Shown: positions 17,383-26,733, numbered from the stretch's first letter. The stretch is 64,000 nt of DNA from Treponema pectinovorum (GCF_900497595.1 NZ_UFQO01000003.1:311532-375531), one strand, 5' to 3'. The notes: generated from the sequence alone by a model not told the origin. Numbers and translations: made by a program.

Positions 17383-17492
17383 AGAAGATTAGTTTAACAT
17401 AAAAAAACTAAAAACTCAGAAGAGAACAAAAATTAAGATTTTGTCGATAATTATTGCAAGTTTTTAGGTTGCATTTTGCGGATAGTAAAATT

Positions 17493-17573
17493 CTTAGCCC
17501 CGATTGTAAGGGCGCGGGACGCGTTGCAACGCAACGTAGGCGCTTTGACGCCGGAGCCCTGCAAAGCGGGATT
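17493..17573 (-). repeat. Intergenic repeat, family 2 (copy C, divergent)
   Basis: Copy C lies downstream of the lipoprotein gene at 17653, beyond its terminator. It shares the CTTAGCCC(C)GATTG end with copies A and B. Its inside differs and holds palindromes such as CGTTGCAACG (17532-17541) and GGCGCTTTGACGCC. It fits the same position rule of following a minus-strand gene. Confidence 0.5.
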
Positions 17574-17578
17574 AAAAA

Positions 17579-17613
17579 ATAAAACAAGACCGAAAAAATC
17601 AGTCTTGTTTTTT
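17579..17613 (-). terminator. Terminator after the lipoprotein gene
   Basis: Arms AAAACAAGAC (17581-17590) and GTCTTGTTTT (17602-17611) form a perfect 10-bp stem. U-rich tracts lie on both sides, so it could act in both directions. Confidence 0.8.
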
Positions 17614-17652
17614 ATAGTGGCTTGCTCTATATAAATTAGAAAAACGCAAATT

Positions 17653-18843
17653 CTATTCTTTGTTCCATTTGTCGCGTCCAGGGTAATATGCCCAAAGTCC
17701 GACATTCTGGAAGGTTGCGCTTGTGCTTTTTGAAGGTCCCTTAAAATCTGTTGAGGCGTAAAGGTCGGTCGCTGTGTCGGTTTTTGAAGGGTCGATTGCG
17801 AGCACGTTTCTAACTTGATAATAAGAAGAAAGCGTGGAAGATGCGTTTTTTGCTGTGCTGGTCGAAGAGTCTGGCTCGGAAGATGAGTTCGTGTTTATCG
17901 CTTGCAAGCCATCGCTTGTTCCGCAGAGAAGTTTTCCAGAAGTTGACGCTATTGAATAGATTGAAGCTGAGAGTACTTTTTTTGCTGTCCATGCTGAGTC
18001 TGAAACCGCCCTGTAATAAGTTGTGCTTCCGCTTGCTGCGTACAGGTGGGTTGCCGCTGTATTTCGAGATTCGTTTGAGGTTATTGCACTGCTAGAAGAA
18101 AAATAAAATGTTGAGCCGTCAAAAGTTGCAACGCTTATTGCATTTGCATATATGCTTGCACTTGAATCGCTTAAAGATTCAAATTTGTATGATGGGCTTG
18201 CGCTTATTTGTGTCGCCTTTCCACCTTCCAGACGAAATATTGTTCCGTCGAGGTTTAAGAACGCTGCTCTGTTTTGAGTTTTTGGAGTGTTTGTTCCAAA
18301 GACTGCAAATTTTTGACTTTTGCTCGTGGAAGGTTTTGTAACAACGGTTCCGAGTGTTGTGTTTGTGTAGGTAACTGTTTGCCAAGAGGCGCCGTTATCT
18401 GCTGAATAATAAACAGTCCATGATTGAGGTTTATTTTCGCCATCGTTATCTACAGATTTTATGTAGAGAGACATCGCATAAAGTTCGTTTTTTGTTGTTA
18501 GTGAATTGTATGCAGAAGCGATGCTTGTTATGAAGTTTCCGGGGTTTGAGATTTTTTCCCAATTTCCAGTGTACGATTTTAAGGTGTCGTTGTATGTTCC
18601 GCCGCTTGTTACTGCATCGTTTACATCCTTTTTCCAAATATTCCCTAAACAAATATAAAGATATTCGCTGCCCGAAGCGGTATGTCTTATGAGCAGGTTT
18701 ACATCGCCGCCAATTTGTGCATCAGAAAGTTTTACTTCTTCGCGTATTGTGTCAAATATAACTCCTGAGCATGAAGAAAAGAACGCGAGTGCAAAACTTA
18801 AAATTATCGAAAGGTGTAAGATTCTTAGAATTTTATTTTTCAT
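17653..18843 (-). CDS. Lipoprotein of unknown function
   Basis: The 396-residue protein has a signal peptide ending in the lipobox FFSSCSG (Cys about residue 25), so it is probably lipid-anchored in the outer or inner membrane. The rest is rich in Ser, Thr and Tyr, with repeated short beta motifs (LYAMSLYIKSV, VYYSADNGASW, TFYFSSSSA, LLCGTSDGL, DLYASTDF). The YYSADNGASW and LLCGTSDGL words resemble Asp-box/BNR-type beta-propeller repeats. No enzyme motif is seen. AAGGAT precedes the ATG. It lies 20 bp after the outer-membrane protein gene on the same strand, so the two are probably one operon ending at the hairpin 17579-17613. Confidence 0.75.
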   Translation of the reverse strand: MKNKILRILHLSIILSFALAFFSSCSGVIFDTIREEVKLSDAQIGGDVNLLIRHTASGSEYLYICLGNIWKKDVNDAVTSGGTYNDTLKSYTGNWEKISNPGNFITSIASAYNSLTTKNELYAMSLYIKSVDNDGENKPQSWTVYYSADNGASWQTVTYTNTTLGTVVTKPSTSKSQKFAVFGTNTPKTQNRAAFLNLDGTIFRLEGGKATQISASPSYKFESLSDSSASIYANAISVATFDGSTFYFSSSSAITSNESRNTAATHLYAASGSTTYYRAVSDSAWTAKKVLSASIYSIASTSGKLLCGTSDGLQAINTNSSSEPDSSTSTAKNASSTLSSYYQVRNVLAIDPSKTDTATDLYASTDFKGPSKSTSATFQNVGLWAYYPGRDKWNKE

Positions 18844-18863
18844 TTTTTTTGTATCCTTTTTAT

Positions 18864-19475
18864 TTAGAAATGGTAGCGAGCTGCTACTACAATAGAAGAA
18901 AAATAACCCACATCGTTTTTTGAAGAATCGCTATACCACTGTGGCATATAGAGATAATTTCCTTTTGTCCCGAAAGACCAACTCGGCGTTACTCTGTAAA
19001 AAATTCCTAATTCAGGTTTTAGCACAAATCCTGGAAAATAAGTTCTGTTCAGATAACTTTCCACAGCGGCTCCAACTCCAAGCGAAATTGGGAATTCAAA
19101 TCTCTTGTAGGTTGGCTGGTATGTAAAGCAAAATGTAAAAGGCACATAAGTGAACATGTTCTGTCCTATCGTAGGATTATAGCCAAAACTTATATCAAAA
19201 CCCACTGCAAAGTTTGAAGTTATAAATCTGTGGTAGCCTATCAAGCCTGCTCCACCAGTGGAAAGTTGACCATCTCTATACAGCGGAAAAGTTCCTCCAA
19301 AGTTTAGCGGAAATGTTACCATTAACCCAATGTTTATAAACTGGTCGCCAGGTTCGTTCATCTTATATTCAGCAGAAAAGCCGCTTTTTTCTTCATCGTC
19401 TGTAGATGAATTTTGAGAAAATGCATAATTCATCATAAATAAAGCAGAGCAGAGCAGAAGTAGTATTTTTTTCAT
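18864..19475 (-). CDS. Small outer-membrane beta-barrel protein
   Basis: The protein has about 203 residues. The start is set at ATG 19475, giving MKKILLLLCSALFMMNYAFSQ as a clean signal peptide with GGGAG upstream; the open frame reaches six codons further. The mature part alternates aromatic and polar residues in barrel-like strands (GLIGYHRFITSNFAVGFDI, SWSFGTKGNYLYMPQW) and ends VAARYHF with a terminal Phe, the usual outer-membrane insertion signal. The function is unknown. It is paired with the downstream lipoprotein. Confidence 0.78.
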   Translation of the reverse strand: MKKILLLLCSALFMMNYAFSQNSSTDDEEKSGFSAEYKMNEPGDQFINIGLMVTFPLNFGGTFPLYRDGQLSTGGAGLIGYHRFITSNFAVGFDISFGYNPTIGQNMFTYVPFTFCFTYQPTYKRFEFPISLGVGAAVESYLNRTYFPGFVLKPELGIFYRVTPSWSFGTKGNYLYMPQWYSDSSKNDVGYFSSIVVAARYHF

Positions 19476-19641
19476 CGAATCTCCCATAACCAAAAACTGT
19501 TTTGCACAATCAATAGCAATTTTATAAAAAAGTATATATAGTTTGAAAGCAAAATATTAACCGATTTTTAGGCTGCATTTCAACAATCATATAACAGCCC
19601 TTGACTTGAATTAGTTACATAAAAAATAAAGAGGTACAAAA

Positions 19642-20520
19642 ATGAGCGCACAGGTTATCGACGGAAAGCAGATTGCTTTGCAAGTTAGGCAGGGAGTTGC
19701 AGAAAAAGTTGCAGATTTAAAAGCAAAGGGAATAACGCCTTGTCTTGCCGTTGTCCTTGTTGGCGAAAATCCAGCATCGGTAAGTTATGTTACAGGAAAA
19801 AGAAAGGCTTTGGCAGAAGCAGGCATGAAAGACCGTTCAGAAGTTTTGCCGGAAAATACGAGCGAAGAAGAACTTTTGGCTTTAATAGACAAATTGAATG
19901 ACGACCCAAGCGTTCACGGAATTTTAGTTCAGTTGCCGCTTCCAAAACACATTGACGAAGACAAAGTTATAACGAAGATTGACCCAAAAAAAGATGTTGA
20001 CGGTTTCCATCCTGTAAATGTTGGAAATCTTGTTATCGGTAAAAAAGCGTTTTTGCCTTGCACTCCGCACGGAATAATCGTACTGCTCAAAGAAATTGGC
20101 ATAGAAACCAGCGGCAAGCACGCACTTGTTATAGGAAGGTCAAATATCGTTGGAAAACCAGTTTCGCTTTTGCTTTCGAGAAAAGATATAAACTGTACCG
20201 TTACGATGTGCCACACTGGAACAAAAAATCTTAAAGAGCTTACTTTGCAGGCGGATATAATAGTTGCAGCGTCTGGGCATCCGCATACGGTTACTGGCGA
20301 TATGGTAAAAGACGGAGCGGTTGTTATAGATGTTGGAGTCAACCGAATTCCAGATTCAACAAAAAAGAGCGGCTTTAGATTGATTGGCGACACCGATTTT
20401 GAACAGATAAAGGAAAAAGCGAGTTTTATAACTCCTGTTCCAGGCGGAGTTGGACCTATGACAATCGCGATGCTGATGTACAACACATTGGAAGCCGCAG
20501 AAAATTCTATAGAGAAATAA
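19642..20520 (+). CDS. folD: Bifunctional methylene-THF dehydrogenase / cyclohydrolase
   Basis: FolD interconverts methylene-, methenyl- and formyl-THF, feeding both purine synthesis and metF/metH. The 292-residue product has the catalytic pair Y49-x3-K53 (SYVTGKRKA), the substrate motif [15 protein letters not shown], the NADP motif [11 protein letters not shown], and the closing [16 protein letters not shown] is placed well before the ATG. The patatin gene starts 3 bp after its stop, which suggests one transcript. Confidence 0.97.
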   Translation: MSAQVIDGKQIALQVRQGVAEKVADLKAKGITPCLAVVLVGENPASVSYVTGKRKALAEAGMKDRSEVLPENTSEEELLALIDKLNDDPSVHGILVQLPLPKHIDEDKVITKIDPKKDVDGFHPVNVGNLVIGKKAFLPCTPHGIIVLLKEIGIETSGKHALVIGRSNIVGKPVSLLLSRKDINCTVTMCHTGTKNLKELTLQADIIVAASGHPHTVTGDMVKDGAVVIDVGVNRIPDSTKKSGFRLIGDTDFEQIKEKASFITPVPGGVGPMTIAMLMYNTLEAAENSIEK

Positions 20521-20523
20521 ATT

Positions 20524-21381
20524 ATGAAAAATGGACTTGTCTTAGAAGGCGGTGGAATGCGCGGAATGTTCACTTCTGGCGTAATCGACGTATTTTTAGA
20601 AAACGATATAAAATTTGACGGAGCAATAGGTGTTAGCGCTGGAGCAACTTTTGGCTGCAATTATAAATCCAAGCAGCAAGGAAGAGCACTTCGCTACAAT
20701 AAAAAATATGGCAAAGACAAAAGATATTGTTCTCTAAAAAATCTTCTTCTGACAGGCGATTTATTCGGTGCCGAATTTTGCTATAAGACTTTACCTCAAG
20801 AACTGGACATCTTCGACTTTAAAACTTACAAAGAAAATCCAATGGAATTTTATTGCGTTGTGAGCGACTGCAAAACAGGAAAACCAATCTACAAAAAATT
20901 AGAAACCTGCGTCGCAAGCGAAATGGACTGGTTGCGTGCGAGTGCCTCGCTTCCTATAGTTAGCCGCGTGGTTAAAATTGATGGCAATGAATTGCTCGAC
21001 GGCGGAATTACAGATTCAATTCCTTTAAAAGCCTTTGAAGATTTAGGTTATCAAAAAAATGTTGTGATTTTGACTCAGCCAAAAGGTTTTGTAAAAAAAG
21101 CTTCTCATTCGAAACTCATAGCAAGCCTTGCTCTCAGAAAATATCCGCTTGTAAAAGAAGCGTGGTTTAAAAGGCATGAAGTTTATAACGCAGAACGAGA
21201 TTATGTTTTTGAACGCGAAAAACAAGGTTTTTGTCTTGCGATATGCCCAAAAAGCGATTTAAACATCGGCCGTGCAGAATTAAATCCGCAAAGTCTGCAA
21301 AGGGTGTATGATGAAGGCAGGCTATGTGGAATTGAAAACCTGAATGCCGTAAAAGAATTTTTAAGGAGAGTTGACTTATGA
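20524..21381 (+). CDS. Patatin-like phospholipase
   Basis: This is a lipid acyl hydrolase of the RssA/YjjU type. The 285-residue product has the oxyanion motif EGGGMRG at 8-14, the nucleophile elbow GVSAG with Ser38, and the catalytic Asp159 in LLDGGITDSIP. There is no signal peptide, so it should act in the cytoplasm or at the inner membrane. It starts 3 bp after folD and overlaps the next gene by 4 bp (ATGA). The substrate is unknown. Confidence 0.9.
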   Translation: MKNGLVLEGGGMRGMFTSGVIDVFLENDIKFDGAIGVSAGATFGCNYKSKQQGRALRYNKKYGKDKRYCSLKNLLLTGDLFGAEFCYKTLPQELDIFDFKTYKENPMEFYCVVSDCKTGKPIYKKLETCVASEMDWLRASASLPIVSRVVKIDGNELLDGGITDSIPLKAFEDLGYQKNVVILTQPKGFVKKASHSKLIASLALRKYPLVKEAWFKRHEVYNAERDYVFEREKQGFCLAICPKSDLNIGRAELNPQSLQRVYDEGRLCGIENLNAVKEFLRRVDL

Positions 21382-21692
21382 AAAAGGTTGATGTTTACAA
21401 CGCCGAATACACAAATTTAAATCATTCATACATATTGATTTACAATGCGTATGAAAAACTCATTCAGTGTAAGGATGCTGATAAAAAAATCCTTGTAACG
21501 CTTGCAAGTATTCTAAGGGCTTTTAATCCTGCTTTAGACGAAATAAAATCCAAAATGACGGTTAAGACAAGATACAAAGAAGATTTTTCTTCTGAAGAAA
21601 ATTTTAGCGGTTCCGATGATGAAAGCGAAGATAAAAAGGATGATGAAAATCAAAATCCTTTGATTCTTCACGGTAAGTTTGGCGACGACTGA
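21378..21692 (+). CDS. Small acidic protein of unknown function
   Basis: I do not recognise this 104-residue protein. The first 70 residues look helical, and the tail is very acidic (SGSDDESEDKKDDENQ) and probably disordered. It overlaps the patatin stop by 4 bp with AAGGAGAG just upstream, so it is a real translated gene in the folD-patatin transcript. No transmembrane segment is seen. Confidence 0.7.
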   Translation: MKKVDVYNAEYTNLNHSYILIYNAYEKLIQCKDADKKILVTLASILRAFNPALDEIKSKMTVKTRYKEDFSSEENFSGSDDESEDKKDDENQNPLILHGKFGDD

Positions 21693-21782
21693 TTTATTTT
21701 TTCTCGTACAAGCATTTTGAAATCTGGTCTTATTTTCCCGCCACATTTTTTATCAAAATAACCGCATAAAATAAATTGAAAT

Positions 21783-21826
21783 AAAAAAGGACTGTCCGTT
21801 TTCAAGTTTTGATTGCAGGACAGTCC
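21783..21826 (-). terminator. ilvC terminator
   Basis: Arms GGACTGTCC (21789-21797) and GGACAGTCC (21818-21826) form a perfect 9-bp stem. On the minus strand it is followed by UUUUUUAUUU. Confidence 0.75.
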
Positions 21827-21896
21827 AATTAAAACAAAGTGCAAAATCATTTTTACACTTCATTTAGTTTATCATTTATCGAAGCTATTTTTCGAT

Positions 21897-23378
21897 TTAG
21901 TCGATTAAAGGCTTCATTGCAGTCATATATTCTCTAAGTTTACGACCTACGATTTCGATAGGATGATTTCTGATTTGTGAATTAACATTTACGAGTGCTA
22001 CGTTGTTTACATTTGAATCTTTTAATTCAAGACCTTTGCCGATTACATCTGTGTGAATTTTTGGCATAAATTCTTTTTGCAAAAGTGGAACTGCTGCGTT
22101 TGAGAATAACGCACAACCGTATTCTGCTGTGTCAGAAATTACGCGGTTCATTTCGTAGAGGCGTTTGCGGTCAATCAAATTTGCAATAAGAGGAACTTCG
22201 TGCAAAGATTCATAATATGCGGATTCTTCTTTTATTCCTGCGTCAACCATAGTTTCAAATGCAAGTTCACAACCGGCTTTCACCATTGCAACGAGCAAAA
22301 TTCCTTTGTCAAAATATTCTTGTTCAGTTATCTCTTCGCTTGATTCTGGTGTTGACTCAAAAGCGAGTTTTCCAGTTTCTTCGCGCCAGGTTAAAAGATC
22401 GTGGTCTTTGTTTGCCCAGTCTTTCATCATTGTAGAAGAATATTTGCCAGAGATTATATCGTCCATGTGTTTTTGATAGAGCGGTGTGAGCAATTTTTTA
22501 AGCTGAACTGAAAGTTCGTTTGCCTTGATTTTTGCAGGGTTAGAAAGGCGATCCATCATATTTGTAATTCCACCCCATTTGAGCGCTTCAGAAATTACAT
22601 TCCAGCCGTGCATCAAAAATTTTGTCGTGTATTCTGGAGAAAGACCTTCGCTTATCATCTTGTCGTAGCATACGATTGTGCCAGCTTGCAACATACCGCA
22701 CAGAATTGTCTGCTCGCCCATCAAGTCGGATTTTACTTCTGCAACAAATGAAGATTCAAGAACGCCAGCTTTTGAACCACCCATTCCAACTGCGAGTGCT
22801 TTTGCATAAGACCAACCTTTGTTTTCTGGGTCATTTTCTGGATGAACTGCGATTAAATCCGGAACTCCAAAACCTCTTTGGAATTCGTGCCATACTTCTG
22901 TTCCAGGACCTTTTGGTGCGCACATAACTACGGTTATGTCTTTTCTTATCTGCATTCCTTCTTCTACGATATTAAATCCGTGGGAATACCAGAGTGCAGA
23001 ACCTTTTTTCATTTTGCTCATAACATCGTTTATTACAGCGGAGTGCTGCTTGTCTGGAGTAAGGTTTCCGACTAAGTCTGCCGTTGGAATGAGTTCATCA
23101 TAGGTGCCAACTTTAAAACCGTTTTCTGTAGCGTTTTTCCACGACTGCCTTTTTTCTGTTATAGCGCTTTCGCGAAGTGCGTATGAAACGTCCAAACCAG
23201 AATCGCGCAAGCAAAGTCCCTGATTTAAGCCCTGCGCGCCGCAGCCTACTATTACGATTTTTTTGCCTTTTAGAGCGCTAACTCCGTCTGCAAATTCTTC
23301 TTGTGCCATAGAACGACAGTGACCTAACTGAAGGCGAGCCTCGCGCCAAGGAATTGAATTAAAATAATTTTCACCCAT
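21897..23378 (-). CDS. ilvC: Ketol-acid reductoisomerase, class II (long form)
   Basis: IlvC converts acetolactate or acetohydroxybutyrate to the dihydroxy acids of valine and isoleucine synthesis, using NADPH and Mg. The 493-residue length and the doubled C-terminal knotted domain mark the long enterobacterial/plant type. Motifs include [53 protein letters not shown] and [11 protein letters not shown]. The resemblance to my memory of the E. coli enzyme is very close across its whole length. No other ilv or leu gene is in the window. AGGAGA stands before the ATG. Confidence 0.97.
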   Translation of the reverse strand: MGENYFNSIPWREARLQLGHCRSMAQEEFADGVSALKGKKIVIVGCGAQGLNQGLCLRDSGLDVSYALRESAITEKRQSWKNATENGFKVGTYDELIPTADLVGNLTPDKQHSAVINDVMSKMKKGSALWYSHGFNIVEEGMQIRKDITVVMCAPKGPGTEVWHEFQRGFGVPDLIAVHPENDPENKGWSYAKALAVGMGGSKAGVLESSFVAEVKSDLMGEQTILCGMLQAGTIVCYDKMISEGLSPEYTTKFLMHGWNVISEALKWGGITNMMDRLSNPAKIKANELSVQLKKLLTPLYQKHMDDIISGKYSSTMMKDWANKDHDLLTWREETGKLAFESTPESSEEITEQEYFDKGILLVAMVKAGCELAFETMVDAGIKEESAYYESLHEVPLIANLIDRKRLYEMNRVISDTAEYGCALFSNAAVPLLQKEFMPKIHTDVIGKGLELKDSNVNNVALVNVNSQIRNHPIEIVGRKLREYMTAMKPLID

Positions 23379-23503
23379 TTTTTTTTCTCCTATAAAAAGT
23401 CGTTGAAGGAAGTTTCAACTTTCGAAACGAATTTTTAGTCAGCCGTTCACAGCGAAGCGAGAACGACCATATATGAACAGAGTATAGGATAAGAAGGTGA
23501 TTG

Positions 23504-23569
23504 CGTAAAGTGAGATATTTTAAATCGGTTGTTGCTTTTTATGCAATTACGATTTTATCTCACTCTTAC
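23504..23569. promoter_or_regulatory. Long imperfect inverted repeat between MATE gene and ilvC
   Basis: GTAAAGTGAGATATTTTAAATCG (left arm, 23504-23527) pairs with CGATTTTATCTCACTCTTAC (right arm, 23550-23569) with small bulges. The loop holds a TTGC/GCAA mini-hairpin. It lies 17 nt past the MATE stop and 126 bp before ilvC. On the minus strand no U-run follows, so it is not a simple MATE terminator. It could be part of an ilvC leader or a small RNA. Confidence 0.45.
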
Positions 23570-23586
23570 AGCGATTTTTTGTAAAA

Positions 23587-25032
23587 TTATTGTGATGTTT
23601 TTGACGAGGTTTTAAATTTTTTGCTTATAAAGGCAAACATCAAGACTGCAGTTATAACCGAAATAGCGTCTGCAATAGGCTGTGCAAATATTATTCCCGA
23701 AAGTCCAAAAAAGTGGTTCATCAAAAGTATTGCAGGAAGAAAAACGATTCCCTGTCTGCTTACCGCAAGAACTAGAGATTGAAATCCCTTTCCTATCGCC
23801 TGGAATGTAAAGTTTATTACAAACATTATTCCAATAAACGGAATAGAAGTCATAAGCGCATAAATCATATCAACGCCTAAAGATACGACCGCAGGATTTT
23901 TTGAAAATATATTTATTATCTGCTTTGCAAATACGATGTACATTCCTGTAAGGGCAACACCTGTTATAACGTTTAACAATATTGCAAACTTCATAAAACT
24001 GTTCATTCTCGAATAATTTTTTGAGCCAAAGTTGTAGGCGATTAAAGGCGAAACTCCCATTCCGATTCCCAACTGAATAAAAATCGCAAGCATATTTACC
24101 TTTAATGCAACACCCATCGCAGCCGTTGGAATATCGCCATAAACGGCAGCGTTATCGATAAAGGTTGTTATGTGTGGAAGCAGTTTTTCCGAAGTTACTT
24201 TTACGCTGTAATACGATGCTAGAAGATTGTTCGTTAAGATAGAACTCAAACTCATCAAAATGTTTGTAAGGCTTGCAGGAAGTCCAATCGAAAAAACTCC
24301 TGTAAAAATATTTTGCCGCATCGTAAAGAATTTTGGTTTTAACGAAAGCGATGAATTTTTGGATGCCGAGTGAGCAAGATAGATTATGAGAGTTACAGCG
24401 TTGCCTATTAAAGTTGCAATGGCTGCCCCTGCGACGCCCATATTAAGACCGGGAATTCCTAAAAAACTTTTTAAAATGAATATTGGGTCCAATACAATGT
24501 TAATCGCGGTTCCGGCCATCATGCCAATCATCGAATTTTTTGCAGCACCTTCGCCACGGACTATATTTGTGTATGCGGTTGAAAGCACAATTATAGGTCC
24601 TCCCAAAGCGATTATGCTCAAATATTGGCTTGCGTAAGAAAAAGTTGTTTCCGTTGTTCCAATCAATTTTAAAATCGAAGGCATCTTAAAAAGAATCAAT
24701 GCGCCGCCAAGAATTCCTGTAACGATTCCTGCATACAGACAAAATGATGAAATATTTTTTACTTTTTCGTAATTTTTTTCTCCAAGGGCACGGCTTATAA
24801 ACGAAGAGCCTCCCATCCCAAAGATGTTTCCAGCCGCCATCAAAAACATAAAAACTGGAGTTGCAACGTTTACCGCTGCAAATTGACTAGGGTCGCCTGT
24901 CTGGCCTACGAAAAATGCGTCCACCATATTATAAAAGACTGCAACAATCATGCTCACAACTGTCGGAAGAGCAAATTTTAGCACTGCTTTTGGAACAGGC
25001 ATCGTTTCAAAAATTTCAATATTCTTATTCAT
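23587..25032 (-). CDS. MATE-family efflux transporter
   Basis: This cation-coupled multidrug or toxin exporter of the inner membrane has 481 residues with about 12 hydrophobic segments. Family features are PTVVSMIVAVFYNMVDAFFVGQ near the N-terminus, the GGSSFISRALGE loop, a second repeat starting IFTGVFSIGLPASLTN and GIGMGVSPLIAYNFG. Sequence type is close to the DinF/NorM-like group common in Firmicutes and spirochaetes. The substrate cannot be told. A TTGACA-16-TACAAT promoter ends 10 nt before the ATG, with no Shine-Dalgarno sequence. Confidence 0.93.
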   Translation of the reverse strand: MNKNIEIFETMPVPKAVLKFALPTVVSMIVAVFYNMVDAFFVGQTGDPSQFAAVNVATPVFMFLMAAGNIFGMGGSSFISRALGEKNYEKVKNISSFCLYAGIVTGILGGALILFKMPSILKLIGTTETTFSYASQYLSIIALGGPIIVLSTAYTNIVRGEGAAKNSMIGMMAGTAINIVLDPIFILKSFLGIPGLNMGVAGAAIATLIGNAVTLIIYLAHSASKNSSLSLKPKFFTMRQNIFTGVFSIGLPASLTNILMSLSSILTNNLLASYYSVKVTSEKLLPHITTFIDNAAVYGDIPTAAMGVALKVNMLAIFIQLGIGMGVSPLIAYNFGSKNYSRMNSFMKFAILLNVITGVALTGMYIVFAKQIINIFSKNPAVVSLGVDMIYALMTSIPFIGIMFVINFTFQAIGKGFQSLVLAVSRQGIVFLPAILLMNHFFGLSGIIFAQPIADAISVITAVLMFAFISKKFKTSSKTSQ

Positions 25033-25042
25033 CAGGAAAGTG

Positions 25043-25070
25043 ATTGTATTGAAATGAAAAATAATGTCAA
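25043..25070 (-). promoter_or_regulatory. MATE gene promoter, predicted near-leaderless
   Basis: On the minus strand a perfect TTGACA (25065-25070) is followed after 16 bp by TACAAT (25043-25048). The ATG is 10 nt downstream, leaving at most a few bases of leader and no room for an SD-type site. Confidence 0.65.
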
Positions 25071-25112
25071 TTTATGATAACAAAACGTAAGATTTTCTTA
25101 ATGATTTTTTCG

Positions 25113-25142
25113 TTGAATGTAAATCTTAAAAAAATGTATAAT
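25113..25142 (+). promoter_or_regulatory. Promoter of the 25152 gene, predicted leaderless
   Basis: TTGAAT (25113-25118), an 18-bp spacer and a perfect TATAAT (25137-25142) are followed 9 nt later by ATG 25152. This fixes the start at 25152, because the alternative upstream start at 25074 would lie before the promoter. The site is divergent from the MATE promoter, with the two -35 boxes 42 bp apart. Confidence 0.65.
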
Positions 25143-25151
25143 CGCCACAGT

Positions 25152-26702
25152 ATGAAACGAACAATTCCCGTAGTATTTATATTGGTTGCCACTTTTCTTG
25201 CGCTCTTTTTAATTGGGAGAAATATTTTTAACAAGGATTCTTCTATATCTAGGGCGAGAGTTGTAACGCCTGTTGTGGATTCTCAAAAAACTCAAGGCGA
25301 AAACGATGGTAACGAATACGAAGATTCTGTTCAAAAATCGTTTATAGAACTTGCAAACGACGAAACTCTGCTCAGCGTAGTTACAATGGATATAGACGGC
25401 GACGGTTTTGATGATCAGATAAATATCGTAAAAACTTCAAAAAGTCCGTTTATTTCGTTAATCGTTGGGCTTTACAATCCTTCAACTTCATCGTATCTGC
25501 GCGCAGTTTTAATAACAACAAATGTTAGCCAGACAAGAACTTTTGCCTGCACAAGTTTAGACGTAATAGGAAATCACAAAAATTCGCTCGTGTATCAGGG
25601 AATTATGGATAACGGAAATTCCGTGCTTTGCATTTTTAATGGAAGCAGAAACAAAAAAAATGAATTCGTATTAACAAAGATAGCTGATTTTGAGTCCGAC
25701 GGAACAATCTTTATTCAGCAATTTGAACGCAATGAAGCGTATGAATTGAGCAGAACAAGAGCAGCGAGTTTTCCTGTGTGGGTTTATTCTTCCGACAGTT
25801 CTGAAGATTCTACAAGCCTCGACCAGATTCAAACCCTTTACGACTGGAACGAAGATGAAGGCAAATATGTCTCTGTGCGTCAAATTAAAGTTACAGGAAG
25901 CAAAATTGCAGCGCGCGAATTAGAGCGCATTCAGGATGGAACGGTTGCCACTTTTGCAGAATTTTTGGACGGGCTTTGGTACAAGACAGACATGACAGGC
26001 TCTGTAATGCGATACATTTTCTTTAACTATCAAAACCAAGAGATAATATTTCACTATGAAGACAGCGAAGAAGTTTATTCCTGGTTGAATTCAAATTTAA
26101 GGCGAAACGGAATTTATTTTTCTTCCGTAAACAAATCTATAGAAAATTTGCAAAGGCGATTTGATATTTCGCTGGTCAATGTCGATGAAATTCGAGTTAG
26201 AATTCAAGATGATGTCCGCATGATAATTGGCGAAAACACACTTTGGGATGGAAATTACAAAAAACTTTCAGAAAAATCGGTCGATAAAGTTTTGGGCAGC
26301 GTAACATTGCAAGGCGAAAATGCAATAAAAAGACTTGTGGAAGGGCAGGCGTGGCTTTCTGGCGATTTGAGTTATATCGTTTTTACAAAAGATGGATATT
26401 CTGTCGATGGAGAAAAAATAAAAGACAAAGGGCGTTTTTTAGTAAATAAAATTTCTTCATCAAATGTACTTCAGTTTAAAAGTGAAACTTCATCAAAATA
26501 TTTTAACGGATATTATTCGATTTCTTTTGCAAAGATAACAAAAACACAAACCCTTCGTAACGGAAACCTGAATGAAATTTTGCTTGATGATACCGACACT
26601 TTGATTTTGCAACCTGTAGTTGTTAATCCCAGCGGATTTTTTCCAACAGAAACGCAGCCCATTATTTTAAAAAAGACAGAAGTTAGAAAAACAGATGAAT
26701 AG
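25152..26702 (+). CDS. Membrane-anchored extracytoplasmic protein, Treponema type
   Basis: The 516-residue product starts MKRTIPVVFILVATFLALFLIG, a single N-terminal membrane anchor or uncleaved signal. The rest is predicted periplasmic or surface-exposed. An EF-hand-like calcium loop DIDGDGFDD lies around residue 80, followed by repeat-like segments with FG-GAP flavour (LVYQGIMDNGNSVL) and two similar beta domains (DGLWYKTDM; GQAWLSGDLSYIVF). From memory it resembles proteins labelled pallilysin-related adhesin in treponemes, but I cannot confirm that and see no HExxH protease motif. The predicted mRNA is leaderless. alaS follows with its own promoter. Confidence 0.7.
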   Translation: MKRTIPVVFILVATFLALFLIGRNIFNKDSSISRARVVTPVVDSQKTQGENDGNEYEDSVQKSFIELANDETLLSVVTMDIDGDGFDDQINIVKTSKSPFISLIVGLYNPSTSSYLRAVLITTNVSQTRTFACTSLDVIGNHKNSLVYQGIMDNGNSVLCIFNGSRNKKNEFVLTKIADFESDGTIFIQQFERNEAYELSRTRAASFPVWVYSSDSSEDSTSLDQIQTLYDWNEDEGKYVSVRQIKVTGSKIAARELERIQDGTVATFAEFLDGLWYKTDMTGSVMRYIFFNYQNQEIIFHYEDSEEVYSWLNSNLRRNGIYFSSVNKSIENLQRRFDISLVNVDEIRVRIQDDVRMIIGENTLWDGNYKKLSEKSVDKVLGSVTLQGENAIKRLVEGQAWLSGDLSYIVFTKDGYSVDGEKIKDKGRFLVNKISSSNVLQFKSETSSKYFNGYYSISFAKITKTQTLRNGNLNEILLDDTDTLILQPVVVNPSGFFPTETQPIILKKTEVRKTDE

Positions 26703-26733
26703 TTGCTACAACCTTTGTAAAACAGGACTTCTA

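Noticed and set aside
25074..25151. N-terminal extension of the 25152 gene from ATG 25074
   Set aside because: It lies upstream of a good TTGAAT-18-TATAAT promoter, and the signal-anchor sequence begins at 25152.
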